DNA from: Burkholderia sp. USMB20
GTDB lineage: Bacteria; Pseudomonadota; Gammaproteobacteria; Burkholderiales; Burkholderiaceae
DNA: 64,000 bases
Assembly (NCBI RefSeq): GCF_000949135.2
Contig: NZ_JTAN02000012.1
Coordinates: 744,001-808,000, forward strand
Direction of reading: 5' to 3'
Of this stretch, positions 43,939 to 53,149 are shown in pieces. The notes under the pieces are model-generated. The model had not been told where the DNA came from. It was given only the letters and a program-made list of their open reading frames with translations, and searched no databases. The translations under genes and the position numbers were made by a program. Each line of letters begins with the position of its first letter. The first letter of the stretch is position 1.

Positions 43939-46782
43939 ATGAACCGCCCCGATCCCGACCAACTCCTCGACAAGCTGCAGCGCGACGAAGAAAAGCAGCG
44001 GCGCGGCCAGCTGAAGATCTTCTTCGGCGCGTCCGCCGGCGTCGGCAAGACCTATGCGATGCTGCAGGCCGCGCGCCAGCGGCTGCAGGACGGCGTCGAC
44101 GTCGTCGTCGGCATCGTCGAGACCCACGGCCGCGGCGAAACCGCCGCTCTGCTCGACGGCCTCGACGTGCTGCCGCTCGCGCGCATCGAGTATCGCGGCC
44201 GCACGCTCGCCGAATTCGATCTCGACGGCGCGCTCGCGCGTGCGCCGCAACTGATCCTCGTCGACGAGCTCGCGCATTCGAACGTGCAGGGCGCGCGCCA
44301 CCTGAAGCGCTGGCAGGACGTCTACGAACTGCTCGACGCGGGCATCGACGTCTATACGACGGTCAACGTGCAGCACCTCGAAAGCCTGAACGACGTGGTC
44401 GGCGCGATTACCGGCATCCGCGTGTGGGAGACCGTGCCCGACCGCGTGTTCGACGCGGCCGACGAAGTCACGCTGGTCGACCTGCCGGCCGAGGAGCTGC
44501 TCGAGCGGATGCGCGACGGCAAGGTCTATCTCGCGCAGCAGGCCGAGCGCGCGGTGCGCAACTTCTTCCGCAAGGGCAACCTGATCGCGCTGCGCGAGCT
44601 GGCGCTGCGGCGCACGGCCGATCGCGTCGACGCGCAGATGCGCGAGTACCGCGCCGACCGTTCGATCCAGCGCATCTGGCAGGCGCGCGAGCGGCTGCTC
44701 GTGTGCGTCGGGCCGGGCCCCGAGGCGCCGACGCTCGTGCGCGCGGCCGCGCGGCTCGCGGCGAGCCTGAAGGCCGACTGGATCGCCGTGTACGTCGAGA
44801 CGCCGCGGCTGCAGCGGCTGCCCGACGCGCGGCGGCAGCGCACGCTCGACGCGTTGAAACTCGCGGCCGAGCTCGGCGCGGAGACGGCCACGCTCGCGGG
44901 CGACGACGCGGTTGCCGCGCTGATCGGCTATGCGAAGGTGCGCAACGTGTCGAAGCTCGTCGCGGGCGGCTCGCCGAAGGTCGGGCTCGCGCGCCGCTTC
45001 GCGCGGCCGTTCGGCGAACAGCTCGCCGAACGCGCGGGCGACGTCGACCTGATGCTGATCCGCGCGTCGGCGAGCGACGAAGTGCGCGCGGCGCCGCTCG
45101 ACGCGCGCGCACGCGACTGGCGCGACGCGTTCGCGCAATTCGGGTTGCGGCGTTCGCCGCCGCGCCACTACCTGTACGCCGCCGCGATCTGCGCGGCGAT
45201 CACCGGTGTCGCGAGCGTCGTGTCCGAGCGGCTCGACCTCACGAACCTCGTGATGCTGTACCTGCTCGGCGTCGTGTTCTCGGCCGTGCGGCTCGGGCGC
45301 GGCCCGGGCGTGCTGCAGTCGTTCCTGTCGGTCGCCGCGTTCGATTTCTTCTTCGTGCCGCCGCGCATGTCGTTCTCGGTCAGCGACACGCAGTACCTGC
45401 TGACCTTCTTCGGGATGCTGCTGACGTCGCTCGTGATCAGCCACCTGACGTCGACGCTGACGCGCCAGGCGAGCATCGCGCAGCGCCGCGAGCGCCGCAC
45501 CGGCGCGATCTACGCGATGGCGCGCGAGCTCGGCGCGGCGCTGACGACCGAGCAGATCGTCGAGATCGGCAGCCGCCACGTGGGCGAGGTGTTCCGCGCG
45601 CGCGTCGCGTTCCTGCTGCCCGACAGCGCGGACCAGGTGCGGCAGAAGATCGAGGAACCCGACGCGGCCGTCACGCTGACGGGCGCGGATCTCGACAGCG
45701 ACGTCGGCCAGTGGGTGTACGACCAGCAGAAGCCGGCCGGCCGCGGCACCGACACGCTGCCCGCCGCCGCCGCGCTGTACCTGCCGCTGAAGGCGCCGAT
45801 GCGTACGCGCGGCGTGCTCGCGGTCGCGTCGCGCGAGCCGCGCGAGCTCGAGGTGCCCGAGCAGCAGCGGATGCTCGACGCGTTCGCCGCGCAGATCGCG
45901 CTCGCGCTCGAGCGCGTGCACTACGTCGAGATCGCGCGCGACGCGCTCGTCAACATGGAATCCGAGCGGCTGCGCAACTCGCTGCTGTCGGCGATCTCGC
46001 ACGACCTGCGCACGCCGCTCACGACGATCGTCGGCTTTTCGTCGATGCTCGCGAACGGTCGCGCGGCCGCGCAGGACGGCGACGCCGCGGCGGCCGAACG
46101 CTTCGCGCAGCGCGAGGGCGAGCTGGTCGACGCGATCCACGACGAGGCGCTGCGGATGACGGGCATCGTCACCAACCTGCTCGACATGGCGCGGCTGCAG
46201 GCCGGCAGCCTGCAGCTCAAGCGCCAGTGGTCGCTGCTCGAGGAAACCGTCGGCGCCGCGCTCGCCGCGTGCAAGCGCGTGCTCGCGCGGCATCCGGCGC
46301 GCGTGTCGCTGCCGGCCGACCTGCCGCTCCTGCAGATGGACGCGGTGCTGATGGAGCGGCTGTTCACCAACCTGTTCGAGAACGCGGCGAAGTACACACC
46401 GGCCGACGCGCCGATCGACATCGGCGCCGAACGCGTGACCGACGACGGCCAGCCCTTCGTGCGCGTGCACGTCGACGATCACGGCCCGGGCCTGCCGGCC
46501 GGGATGGAAACGCGGATCTTCGACAAGTTCACGCGCGGCGAAAAGGAATCGGCGACGCCGGGCATCGGGCTCGGTCTCGCGATCTGCCGCGCGATCGTCG
46601 AGGCGCATGGCGGTAGAATCGGCGCGCTCAACCGTACCGCGCCCGACGGCCGCGTGACGGGCGCGCGCTTCTGGTTCACGCTGCCGGTCGACACGCCGCC
46701 GGCCGTGCCTGCCGTACCCGACGACGAAATCGACGTGCCCGGCGCGTCGTCTCCCTCCGAGCCATTGCCAGATCATGAGTGA
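43939..46782 (+). CDS. kdpD: Sensor histidine kinase KdpD
   Basis: The 947-residue inner-membrane kinase senses low K+ or high osmolarity. The N-terminal KdpD domain contains the Walker A-type FGASAGVGKTYAML (about 29-42), then a universal-stress-like domain, four transmembrane helices (about 410-515), a GAF-like domain, HisKA with the phosphorylated His in SAISHDLRTPLTTIVGF (near 687) and the HATPase_c boxes FTNLFENAAKYTP, DHGPGLPAGME and GIGLGLAICRAIV. The C-terminal tail is Pro-rich. Its stop lies 8 bases inside kdpE. Confidence 0.97.
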   Translation: MNRPDPDQLLDKLQRDEEKQRRGQLKIFFGASAGVGKTYAMLQAARQRLQDGVDVVVGIVETHGRGETAALLDGLDVLPLARIEYRGRTLAEFDLDGALARAPQLILVDELAHSNVQGARHLKRWQDVYELLDAGIDVYTTVNVQHLESLNDVVGAITGIRVWETVPDRVFDAADEVTLVDLPAEELLERMRDGKVYLAQQAERAVRNFFRKGNLIALRELALRRTADRVDAQMREYRADRSIQRIWQARERLLVCVGPGPEAPTLVRAAARLAASLKADWIAVYVETPRLQRLPDARRQRTLDALKLAAELGAETATLAGDDAVAALIGYAKVRNVSKLVAGGSPKVGLARRFARPFGEQLAERAGDVDLMLIRASASDEVRAAPLDARARDWRDAFAQFGLRRSPPRHYLYAAAICAAITGVASVVSERLDLTNLVMLYLLGVVFSAVRLGRGPGVLQSFLSVAAFDFFFVPPRMSFSVSDTQYLLTFFGMLLTSLVISHLTSTLTRQASIAQRRERRTGAIYAMARELGAALTTEQIVEIGSRHVGEVFRARVAFLLPDSADQVRQKIEEPDAAVTLTGADLDSDVGQWVYDQQKPAGRGTDTLPAAAALYLPLKAPMRTRGVLAVASREPRELEVPEQQRMLDAFAAQIALALERVHYVEIARDALVNMESERLRNSLLSAISHDLRTPLTTIVGFSSMLANGRAAAQDGDAAAAERFAQREGELVDAIHDEALRMTGIVTNLLDMARLQAGSLQLKRQWSLLEETVGAALAACKRVLARHPARVSLPADLPLLQMDAVLMERLFTNLFENAAKYTPADAPIDIGAERVTDDGQPFVRVHVDDHGPGLPAGMETRIFDKFTRGEKESATPGIGLGLAICRAIVEAHGGRIGALNRTAPDGRVTGARFWFTLPVDTPPAVPAVPDDEIDVPGASSPSEPLPDHE

Positions 46783-47473
46783 ACCGAGCCTGACCGTCGT
46801 CCTGATCGAGGACGAAAAACAGATCCGCCGCTTCGTGCGCGCCGCGCTCGAAGAGGAGGACATCGCCGTGTTCGAGGCGGAGACGGGCAAGCAGGGATTG
46901 ATCGACGCGGCGACCCGCAAGCCCGATCTCGTGATCGTCGACCTCGGCCTGCCCGACACCGACGGCCTCGACGTGATCCGCGAGTTGCGCGGCTGGTCCG
47001 AGGTGCCGGTGATCGTGCTGTCCGCGCGCACCCAGGAAGAGGAGAAGGTCGCCGCGCTCGATGCCGGCGCCGACGACTACCTGACCAAGCCGTTCGGCGT
47101 GTCCGAGCTGCGCGCGCGGATCCGCGCGCAACTGCGCCGGCGCAACCAGGGTGGCGCGAACGAGTCGCCGAAGGTGAGCTTCGGCACGGTGAGCGTCGAT
47201 CTCGCGCTGCGCCAGGTGTGGCGCGACGGCGAGATCGTGCACCTGACGCCGCTCGAGTACCGGCTGCTCGCGACGCTCGTGCGGCACGCGGGGCGCGTGC
47301 TCACGCATCGCCAGCTGCTGCGCGACGTGTGGGGGCCGTCGCACGTCGAGAGCCATCACTATCTGCGCATCTACATGGCGCACCTGCGCCAGAAGCTCGA
47401 GCGCGATCCCGCGCAACCCGAGCATATCGTCACCGAAACGGGCGTCGGCTACCGGCTCGTCGGCGCTGCGTGA
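46775..47473 (+). CDS. kdpE: Response regulator KdpE
   Basis: The 232-residue OmpR/PhoB-type regulator has a receiver domain with the acidic pair in VVLIEDEKQIRRF, phospho-acceptor Asp56 (VIVDLGLPDTDG), the conserved Thr/Ser in VIVLSARTQ and Lys in DDYLTKPFG. The winged-helix domain (about 130-230) has LTPLEYRLLATLVRHAGRVL and ESHHYLRIYMAHLRQKLE. It activates kdp on phosphorylation by KdpD. The start overlaps kdpD by 8 bases. Confidence 0.97.
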   Translation: MSEPSLTVVLIEDEKQIRRFVRAALEEEDIAVFEAETGKQGLIDAATRKPDLVIVDLGLPDTDGLDVIRELRGWSEVPVIVLSARTQEEEKVAALDAGADDYLTKPFGVSELRARIRAQLRRRNQGGANESPKVSFGTVSVDLALRQVWRDGEIVHLTPLEYRLLATLVRHAGRVLTHRQLLRDVWGPSHVESHHYLRIYMAHLRQKLERDPAQPEHIVTETGVGYRLVGAA

Positions 47474-47630
47474 CGTCTGCGGCATGCCGCGCGATGCGGC
47501 CGGAATGCAAGGCCGCCCGCCGATGAAGTTGCATCGGCGCGACATTGCCGCCGCATGAGCGGGCCGCGCACACCGGCCACGGATTCCCCGCTATGCTGAC
47601 CGTTCCGCGAACGAAATCGAGGAGCGTGCA

Positions 47631-47915
47631 ATGTCCGTCCGTCTGGTCGTCATCTGTGCGCTGGCGCTCGCTGCGCCCGGCGCGTTTGCCCAGCCGCTGC
47701 CGCCCGGGCAGCAGCCTTCGGCGCCGCAACAGGCGCTCGCCAATCCCGCGTCGGTCAACTGCGAGAAGCTCGGCGGCCGCCATGTGATCCGCAACCTGTC
47801 GAGCGGGCAGGTCGGCATGTGCGTGTTCAAGGACGGCCGGGTGTGCGACGAATGGGCGCTGTACCGCGACGACCGCTGCGTCGGCGGCGGCGGCGCCAAA
47901 CGCGTGTCGAACTGA
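47631..47915 (+). CDS. DUF333 secreted protein
   Basis: This 94-residue protein has a signal peptide ([20 protein letters not shown], cleavage at residue 20-21) and a mature Cys-containing domain with [18 protein letters not shown] and [20 protein letters not shown] near 60-79, the DUF333 pattern sometimes called hemolysin-like. The family has no proven activity; the hemolysin label comes from annotation transfer. It is periplasmic or exported. The gene is rightward, 157 bases after kdpE. Confidence 0.85.
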   Translation: MSVRLVVICALALAAPGAFAQPLPPGQQPSAPQQALANPASVNCEKLGGRHVIRNLSSGQVGMCVFKDGRVCDEWALYRDDRCVGGGGAKRVSN

Positions 47916-48014
47916 GGCCGGGCGCGGCCGGGCGGCGGCCCGCGGGCCATGCGTCGCAGCGATCCCTCCGTTCGCCCCCGGCCGGTGCATCCGGCATGCC
48001 CGTAAGCGTCTTGT

Positions 48015-48020
48015 TATACT
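48015..48020 (+). promoter_or_regulatory. Candidate -10 box of gdx
   Basis: TATACT lies 8 bases before the first riboswitch stem, so transcription would begin at or just before the aptamer. No clear -35 is visible. Confidence 0.5.
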
Positions 48021-48027
48021 CGGCGCC

Positions 48028-48072
48028 GCCCGGGGACGACCCCGGGCCATTCGCTTCAACGGGGACGGCCCC
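48028..48072 (+). promoter_or_regulatory. Guanidine-II (mini-ykkC) riboswitch
   Basis: Two hairpins with ACGR loops: stem GCCCGGGG / CCCCGGGC (48028-48035 / 48040-48047) with loop ACGA, a 13-base linker, and stem GGGG / CCCC (48061-48064 / 48069-48072) with loop ACGG. The gdx start lies 22 bases downstream, with CGGAG between. Paired ACGR tetraloops before an SMR transporter gene define the guanidine-II class, which turns on translation when guanidinium binds. Confidence 0.92.
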
Positions 48073-48094
48073 ATCCGATCCGGAGTACGTCGAG

Positions 48095-48415
48095 ATGGCG
48101 TGGGTATGGTTGTTGATCGCCGGTTTGCTGGAAGTGGCCTGGGCGGCCGGCATGAAATCGTCCGAGGGTTTCACGAAGCTCGGACCGTCGGTGGTGACGA
48201 TCGTGGCGGCGCTCGCCAGCTTCGGGCTGCTCGCGGTCGCGATGCGCCAGTTGCCGCTCGGCACCGCGTATGCGGTATGGACGGGCATCGGCGCGGTCGG
48301 CGCGTTCGTGTTCGGGATCGTGATGATGGGCGAGGCGCTCACCGCCGCCCGCGTCGCGAGCGCGTCGCTGATCGTGCTCGGGCTGATCGGCCTGAAGCTG
48401 TCGTCGGCTGCGTGA
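48095..48415 (+). CDS. gdx: Guanidinium exporter Gdx (SugE type, SMR family)
   Basis: This 106-residue protein with four transmembrane helices is of the small multidrug resistance family. It has [20 protein letters not shown] with the essential Glu (residue 13) in helix 1, [19 protein letters not shown] in helix 3 and [10 protein letters not shown] at the end. The Gdx-type features are the [11 protein letters not shown] stretch and the riboswitch upstream. Members export guanidinium against protons and form antiparallel dimers. An alternative annotation is SugE quaternary ammonium resistance. It has its own promoter. Confidence 0.93.
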   Translation: MAWVWLLIAGLLEVAWAAGMKSSEGFTKLGPSVVTIVAALASFGLLAVAMRQLPLGTAYAVWTGIGAVGAFVFGIVMMGEALTAARVASASLIVLGLIGLKLSSAA

Positions 48416-48491
48416 CGCCGCCGCGCCGGCCGGCGCCCGCGCCCGGCCGTGACGCACTGCGGAATTGCGGCGGCCCGCCTGCCAGCCTGTC

Positions 48492-48497
48492 TATAAT
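48492..48497 (+). promoter_or_regulatory. Candidate -10 box before the DUF4126 gene
   Basis: TATAAT, a perfect hexamer about 134 bases before the ATG at 48631. The -35 is weak (TTGCGG at 48465, spacing 21). Confidence 0.4.
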
Positions 48498-48630
48498 GGA
48501 ACGCATTCGGGCCTGAATGCCGCTGCGCCGTTCCCGGCAGGCGGCACCGGTTGCCACGCGCCGCGCGGCCGGTCATACCGACTCGATCCGATCAATCGGC
48601 AAAGCGCACGGAAAGTGCAAGGAGAGGGCC

Positions 48631-49248
48631 ATGATCGAAGCCATTTCGCTCGGCGCGGGGCTCGCGTGGGCGAGCGGGCTGCGCCTTTACCTGACGGTGC
48701 TGATCGCCGGCGTGCTCGCGCGGGTCGGCTGGCTCCATTTGCCCGACACGCTGGCGGTGCTGACGTCGCCGTGGGTCATCGGCGCCGCCGCCGTGCTCGC
48801 CGTCACCGAATTCCTTGCCGACAAGATTCCCGCGTTCGATTCGCTGTGGGACGCCGTCCACACCTTCATCCGCATTCCGGCCGGCGCGGTGCTGGCCGCC
48901 GGTGCGCTCGGCCATGCCGACCCGACCGTGCTCGCGGTCGCCGGGCTGGCCGGCGGCACGCTCGCCGGTGCCGCGCACGTCGCGAAGGCCGGCACGCGCG
49001 CGCTGATCAACCTGTCTCCCGAGCCGATCTCGAACTGGGTCGCATCGTCCACCGAAGACGGCCTCGTGTTCGGCGGCCTCGCACTCGCGTTCTTCGTTCC
49101 GCTCGCATTCCTCGTGCTGCTCGCGGCGTTCATCGCGGCGTCGGCCTGGGCGCTGCCGCGTCTGTGGCGCGGCGTGTCGGGCGGCTTCCGCGGGATGGCG
49201 AACCACATGGTGTCGCGGCTCAACTCGATCGGGGGCAAGCGCGATTGA
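48631..49248 (+). CDS. DUF4126-family membrane protein
   Basis: This 205-residue inner-membrane protein with about five or six hydrophobic segments starts MIEAISLGAGLAWASGLRLY, the DUF4126 N-terminus. It then has VTEFLADKIPAFDSLWDAVH near 58 and LINLSPEPISNWVASSTEDG near 127, both typical. The function is unknown. AAGGAGAGG lies 5 bases before the ATG. The next gene's TTG start overlaps its stop (TTGA). Confidence 0.9.
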   Translation: MIEAISLGAGLAWASGLRLYLTVLIAGVLARVGWLHLPDTLAVLTSPWVIGAAAVLAVTEFLADKIPAFDSLWDAVHTFIRIPAGAVLAAGALGHADPTVLAVAGLAGGTLAGAAHVAKAGTRALINLSPEPISNWVASSTEDGLVFGGLALAFFVPLAFLVLLAAFIAASAWALPRLWRGVSGGFRGMANHMVSRLNSIGGKRD

Positions 49249-51860
49249 AGGCGCCGTCAACCGCCGAGCGGCAGCGTCCTGACCCTTCGCCGGCCGGGCG
49301 GCCCGGCCATGCCGGCCGCTTCGGCTGGCACGACCTGATCCGCCAGGCCGCACGGATGACCGCACGCGACTGGCGTGCCGGCGAACTGACGCTGCTGGTG
49401 CTCGCGCTGGTGCTCGCGGTCGCCGCGCTGACGAGCGTCGGTTTCCTCGCCGACCGGTTGCGCCAGGGGCTCGAGCGCGACGCGCGCCAGATGCTCGGCG
49501 CCGATTTCGTCGTGCGTGCCGACCATCCCGTCGATCCGTCGTTCGATCGCGAGGCGCGCGCACTCGGCCTGCGCACCGCGACGACCGCGATCTTCCCGAG
49601 CATGATCGCGTCGGCCGCCGGCGGGCAGGCGAGCGACGCGGCGCCCGCGCGCCTCGCGGCCGTGAAGGCCGTGTCGCCCGGCTATCCGCTGCGCGGCGCG
49701 GTCGAGATCGTGCCGGCCGGCACCGCCGCCGCGCACAAGGCGGTCGCGATTCCCGCGCCCGGCACCGTGTGGGCCGATCCCGCGCTGCTCGATGCTTTGC
49801 ATCTGAAGGCGGGGGATACCGTGCGTGTCGGGTTGCGCACGTTCACGGTCGCCGCGTCGATCTCCCGCGAACTCGATCGCGGCTTCTCGTTCGTCAATTT
49901 CTCGCCGCGGCTGATGATGCGCGCGGACGAGCTTGCCGCGACCGGGCTCACCGGCTACGGCAGCCGCGTCACGTACCGGCTGCTGGTCGCCGGCGACCCG
50001 GCGGCCGTCGCGCGCTTCGAGGCCTATGCGCACGGGCGCGTCGACGGCGGCAAGCTGCGCGGCGTCGGTCTCGAATCGCTGCAGGAAGGCCAGCCGCAAG
50101 TGCGCCAGACGCTCGATCGTGCGCGCCATTTCCTGACGCTCGTCGCGCTCCTGACCGCATTGCTCGCGGCGGTCGCGATCGCGATGGCCGCGCAGCGCTA
50201 CATGCGGCGCCATCTGGACGGCTGCGCGACGATGCGCTGCCTCGGCGTGAGCCGGCGCACGCTCGGCGCGCTGTTCGCGCTCGAATTCGCCGGCCTCGGC
50301 GTCGTCTCGGGCGTCGCCGGCGCGGTGCTCGGCTACGGCGGCCACTGGGCGCTCCTGGCGGCGCTCGGCGGCCTGATCGACGTCGCGCTGCCGCCGCCGA
50401 CGCTTTGGCCCGCGCTCGTCGGTATCGGCGCCGCGCTCGTGCTGCTGCTCGGCTTCGCGTTGCCGCCGCTCGCGCCGCTCACGCGCGTGCCGCCGGTGCG
50501 CGTGCTGCGGCGCGACTGGGGCGACGCGTCGCGCACCGCGTGGGCCGCGTATGCGCTCGGTGTCGTGCTGTTCGCGGGGCTGCTGATCGTCGCGGCGGGC
50601 AACCTGAAGCTCGGGCTGATCGTCACGGGTGGGTTCGCCGGCGCCCTGGTCGGTTTCTCGCTGATCGCGCGGCTCGTGCTGTACGCGGCGGCGCGCGCGG
50701 TGCGCGATGCGCGCGTGGCGGCGGGTATCGGCTGGCGCTATGCGCTTGCGTCGCTGCACCGGCGCGGCACGGCGAGCGCGCTGCAGATCACCGCGCTCGC
50801 GCTGGGCCTGATGTGCCTGCTGCTGATCGCGATCACGCGCAACGATCTCGTCGCCGGCTGGCGGCAGTCGATGCCGCCCGATGCACCGAACCAGTTCCTG
50901 ATCGACATCCAGCCCGACCAGCGCGACGACGTCGCGGCGTGGCTCGCCGCGCACGGCGTGCGCGATGCGGCGCCCGCGCCGACGGTGCGCGGCCGGCTCG
51001 TCGCGATCAACGGCAAGCCGGTGAACCCGGACGCGTATCCGTCCGACGAGGCGCGCCGGCTCGTCGACCGCGAGTTCAACCTGTCGTATACGACCGAGCT
51101 GCCGCCCGACAACCGGATCGTCGCAGGCGACTGGTTCGGCAATTCGGCCAGCCCGCAGATCTCGATCGAGGCCGGGCTGGCGCAGACGCTGAACGTGAAG
51201 CCGGGCGACACGCTGCGCTTCGACGTGACGGGGCTGACGGTCGATGCGCCGGTCACCAGCGTGCGCAAGCTCGACTGGGGCACGTTCCGCGTCAACTTCT
51301 TCGTGCTGATGCCGCCGCCGGTGCTGAAGGATTTCCCGGCCGTCTACCTGACGAGCTTCCACCTGCCGGCCGAGCAGGCGGCGCTGCTCGATCCGCTGAT
51401 CGCGCGCTACCCGAACCTGACCGCGATCGACATCGCGCCGATCCTCGCGCAGCTGCAGCGGATGATGCTGCAGGTGGTCGGCGCGGTGCAGTTCCTGTTT
51501 GCGTTCACGCTCGCGGCGGGCGTGCTGGTGCTGTACACGGCGCTGGCCGGCTCGCGCGACGAGCGCGTGCGCGAGGCCGCGCTGCTGCGCGCGCTCGGCG
51601 CGTCGCGCGCGCAGGTCAATGCGGTGCAGCGCGCGGAATTCATCGTCGTCGGCGCGCTGGCCGGCGCACTGGCTGCGGCGGGGGCGATCGCGGTCGGCTG
51701 GGTGCTCGCGTCGCGCGTGTTCGAGTTCCGGCTCGCCATCGATCCGTGGCTCGTGCCGGCCGGCATCGCGGCCGGCGTCGCGTGCGCCGGTGCGGCCGGC
51801 TGGCTGAGCCTGCATAATGTGTTGCGGCGCCCGGCGCTGCAGTCGCTGCGCGACGCCTGA
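49245..51860 (+). CDS. FtsX-type ABC transporter permease (YbbP-like)
   Basis: This 871-residue protein has an N-terminal transmembrane helix (TLLVLALVLAVAALTSVGFL), a large periplasmic domain with ARQMLGADFVVRADHPVD, then two FtsX cores each of three to four helices, one around 300-410 and one at the end (LLRALGASRAQVNAVQRAEF). YbbP works with the YbbA ATPase in E. coli; no partner ATPase gene is next to it here. The most upstream start is a TTG at 49245 that overlaps the DUF4126 stop; an ATG at 49356 (MTARDWRAGELTLL) is the alternative. Confidence 0.85.
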   Translation: MKAPSTAERQRPDPSPAGRPGHAGRFGWHDLIRQAARMTARDWRAGELTLLVLALVLAVAALTSVGFLADRLRQGLERDARQMLGADFVVRADHPVDPSFDREARALGLRTATTAIFPSMIASAAGGQASDAAPARLAAVKAVSPGYPLRGAVEIVPAGTAAAHKAVAIPAPGTVWADPALLDALHLKAGDTVRVGLRTFTVAASISRELDRGFSFVNFSPRLMMRADELAATGLTGYGSRVTYRLLVAGDPAAVARFEAYAHGRVDGGKLRGVGLESLQEGQPQVRQTLDRARHFLTLVALLTALLAAVAIAMAAQRYMRRHLDGCATMRCLGVSRRTLGALFALEFAGLGVVSGVAGAVLGYGGHWALLAALGGLIDVALPPPTLWPALVGIGAALVLLLGFALPPLAPLTRVPPVRVLRRDWGDASRTAWAAYALGVVLFAGLLIVAAGNLKLGLIVTGGFAGALVGFSLIARLVLYAAARAVRDARVAAGIGWRYALASLHRRGTASALQITALALGLMCLLLIAITRNDLVAGWRQSMPPDAPNQFLIDIQPDQRDDVAAWLAAHGVRDAAPAPTVRGRLVAINGKPVNPDAYPSDEARRLVDREFNLSYTTELPPDNRIVAGDWFGNSASPQISIEAGLAQTLNVKPGDTLRFDVTGLTVDAPVTSVRKLDWGTFRVNFFVLMPPPVLKDFPAVYLTSFHLPAEQAALLDPLIARYPNLTAIDIAPILAQLQRMMLQVVGAVQFLFAFTLAAGVLVLYTALAGSRDERVREAALLRALGASRAQVNAVQRAEFIVVGALAGALAAAGAIAVGWVLASRVFEFRLAIDPWLVPAGIAAGVACAGAAGWLSLHNVLRRPALQSLRDA

Positions 51861-51902
51861 GCGTCGCCGGCGGCCCCGACTATCCCGTTTCCGATTATCC
51901 GT

Positions 51903-52313
51903 ATGACCGATGTGAATGATGAAGCGCCGTCGCAGCCGACGGCGTTCGAGCTCGTGGGCGGCGAAGCCCGCGTGCGCGAGATGGTGGACCGTTTTTACGA
52001 CCTGATGGACCTCGAGCCCGAGTTCGCGGAGATTCGCGCGCTGCATCCGGCGTCGCTCGACGGCTCGCGCGACAAGCTGTTCTGGTTCCTGTGCGGCTGG
52101 CTCGGCGGCCCCGATCACTACATCAGCCGGTTCGGCCATCCGCGGCTGCGCGCCCGGCACCTGCCGTTCCCGATCGCGTCGGTCGAGCGCGATCAGTGGC
52201 TGCGCTGCATGGCGTGGGCGATGGAGGACGTCGGGTTGCCCGAGCCGCTGCGCGAACGGCTCATGCATTCGTTCTACGACACGGCCGACTGGATGCGCAA
52301 CCGGCCCGGTTGA
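51903..52313 (+). CDS. Group II truncated hemoglobin
   Basis: The 136-residue heme protein has a 2-on-2 globin fold. Tyr32 in RFYDLMDLEPEF is the B10 position, KLFWFLCGWLGGPDHYISRFG holds the CD-E region, LRARHLPFPI gives the proximal His86 (F8), and Trp105 in CMAWAMEDVG is the G8 Trp that marks group II. It may bind oxygen, NO or peroxide; the physiological role is not settled for the family. It is followed by alaX with a 104-base gap. Confidence 0.95.
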   Translation: MTDVNDEAPSQPTAFELVGGEARVREMVDRFYDLMDLEPEFAEIRALHPASLDGSRDKLFWFLCGWLGGPDHYISRFGHPRLRARHLPFPIASVERDQWLRCMAWAMEDVGLPEPLRERLMHSFYDTADWMRNRPG

Positions 52314-52417
52314 TCGACCGGTACGCCGCTGTCCGGACGCCGGGCGAACTGCGTCTGGGCGGCCGGCGCGGTGCGGCGCGACACTGGTCGTTTCCCCATC
52401 GATACGAGGTTCGCCCG

Positions 52418-53149
52418 ATGATGACCCAGGCCCTGTTTCGCGACGATGCCTATCTGACGCAGTGCGAGGCCGTCGTCGCGGCCGTCGGCGAAGACGGCAT
52501 CCGGCTCGACCGCACCGTGTTCTATCCGCTCGGCGGCGGGCAGGCCGGCGACAGCGGCACGCTGACGCTGCCCGACGGCAGCACGATCGCGATCGTCGAC
52601 ACGCGCAAGGCGAAGTTCGAAGGCGCAACCCCCGACGATGCCGTGCACGTGCCCGAGGCGGGCCAGGAAGCGCGCGTCGCGGCGCTGGCACCCGGCGCGC
52701 GCGTGGTCGCGGACATCGACTGGCTGCGCCGCTACCGGCACATGCGGCTGCATACGGCCGCGCACCTGATGTGCGCGGTGCTGCCTTACCCGGTCGACGG
52801 CTGCAGCGTGACGGCCGACTACGTGCGGCTCGATTTCGCGACGTCGGACACGATCGACCGCGTCGACGTCGAGCGCCGTCTCGCGGAACTGGTCCACGGC
52901 GCGCATGCGGTCACGACCGAATGGATCGCCGACGCGGAGATGGCCGAGCGCCCCGAGCTCGTGCGCACGATGAGCGTGAAGCCGCCACTGGGGCTGGGCC
53001 GCGTGCGGCTGCTGCGCATCGAAGGTGTCGATCTGCAGCCGTGCGGCGGCACGCATGTGCGCAATACGTCGGAAATCGGCGACCTGCGGGTCGCCAGACT
53101 TGAAAAGAAGAGTGCGCGGACACGGCGCCTCGTGCTGGAGTTTGCATGA
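52418..53149 (+). CDS. alaX: Alanyl-tRNA editing protein AlaX
   Basis: This 243-residue free-standing editing domain hydrolyses Ser-tRNA-Ala. The zinc motif is complete: HTAAH (His112 and His116) and CGGTH (Cys209, His213). GGGQAGDSGTL near 40 is the usual editing-domain loop, and it lacks an aminoacylation domain. There are two in-frame ATGs at 52418 and 52421; no clear ribosome site. Its stop overlaps the next ATG (ATGA). Confidence 0.93.
   Translation: MMTQALFRDDAYLTQCEAVVAAVGEDGIRLDRTVFYPLGGGQAGDSGTLTLPDGSTIAIVDTRKAKFEGATPDDAVHVPEAGQEARVAALAPGARVVADIDWLRRYRHMRLHTAAHLMCAVLPYPVDGCSVTADYVRLDFATSDTIDRVDVERRLAELVHGAHAVTTEWIADAEMAERPELVRTMSVKPPLGLGRVRLLRIEGVDLQPCGGTHVRNTSEIGDLRVARLEKKSARTRRLVLEFA

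Noticed and set aside
39067-47031. A reading frame of more than 2600 codons open on the minus strand across the kdp genes
   Set aside because: It is antisense to kdpA-kdpD and its product is Arg/His/Asp/Ala-rich without domains. Such frames are a by-product of strong third-position G/C in the real genes.
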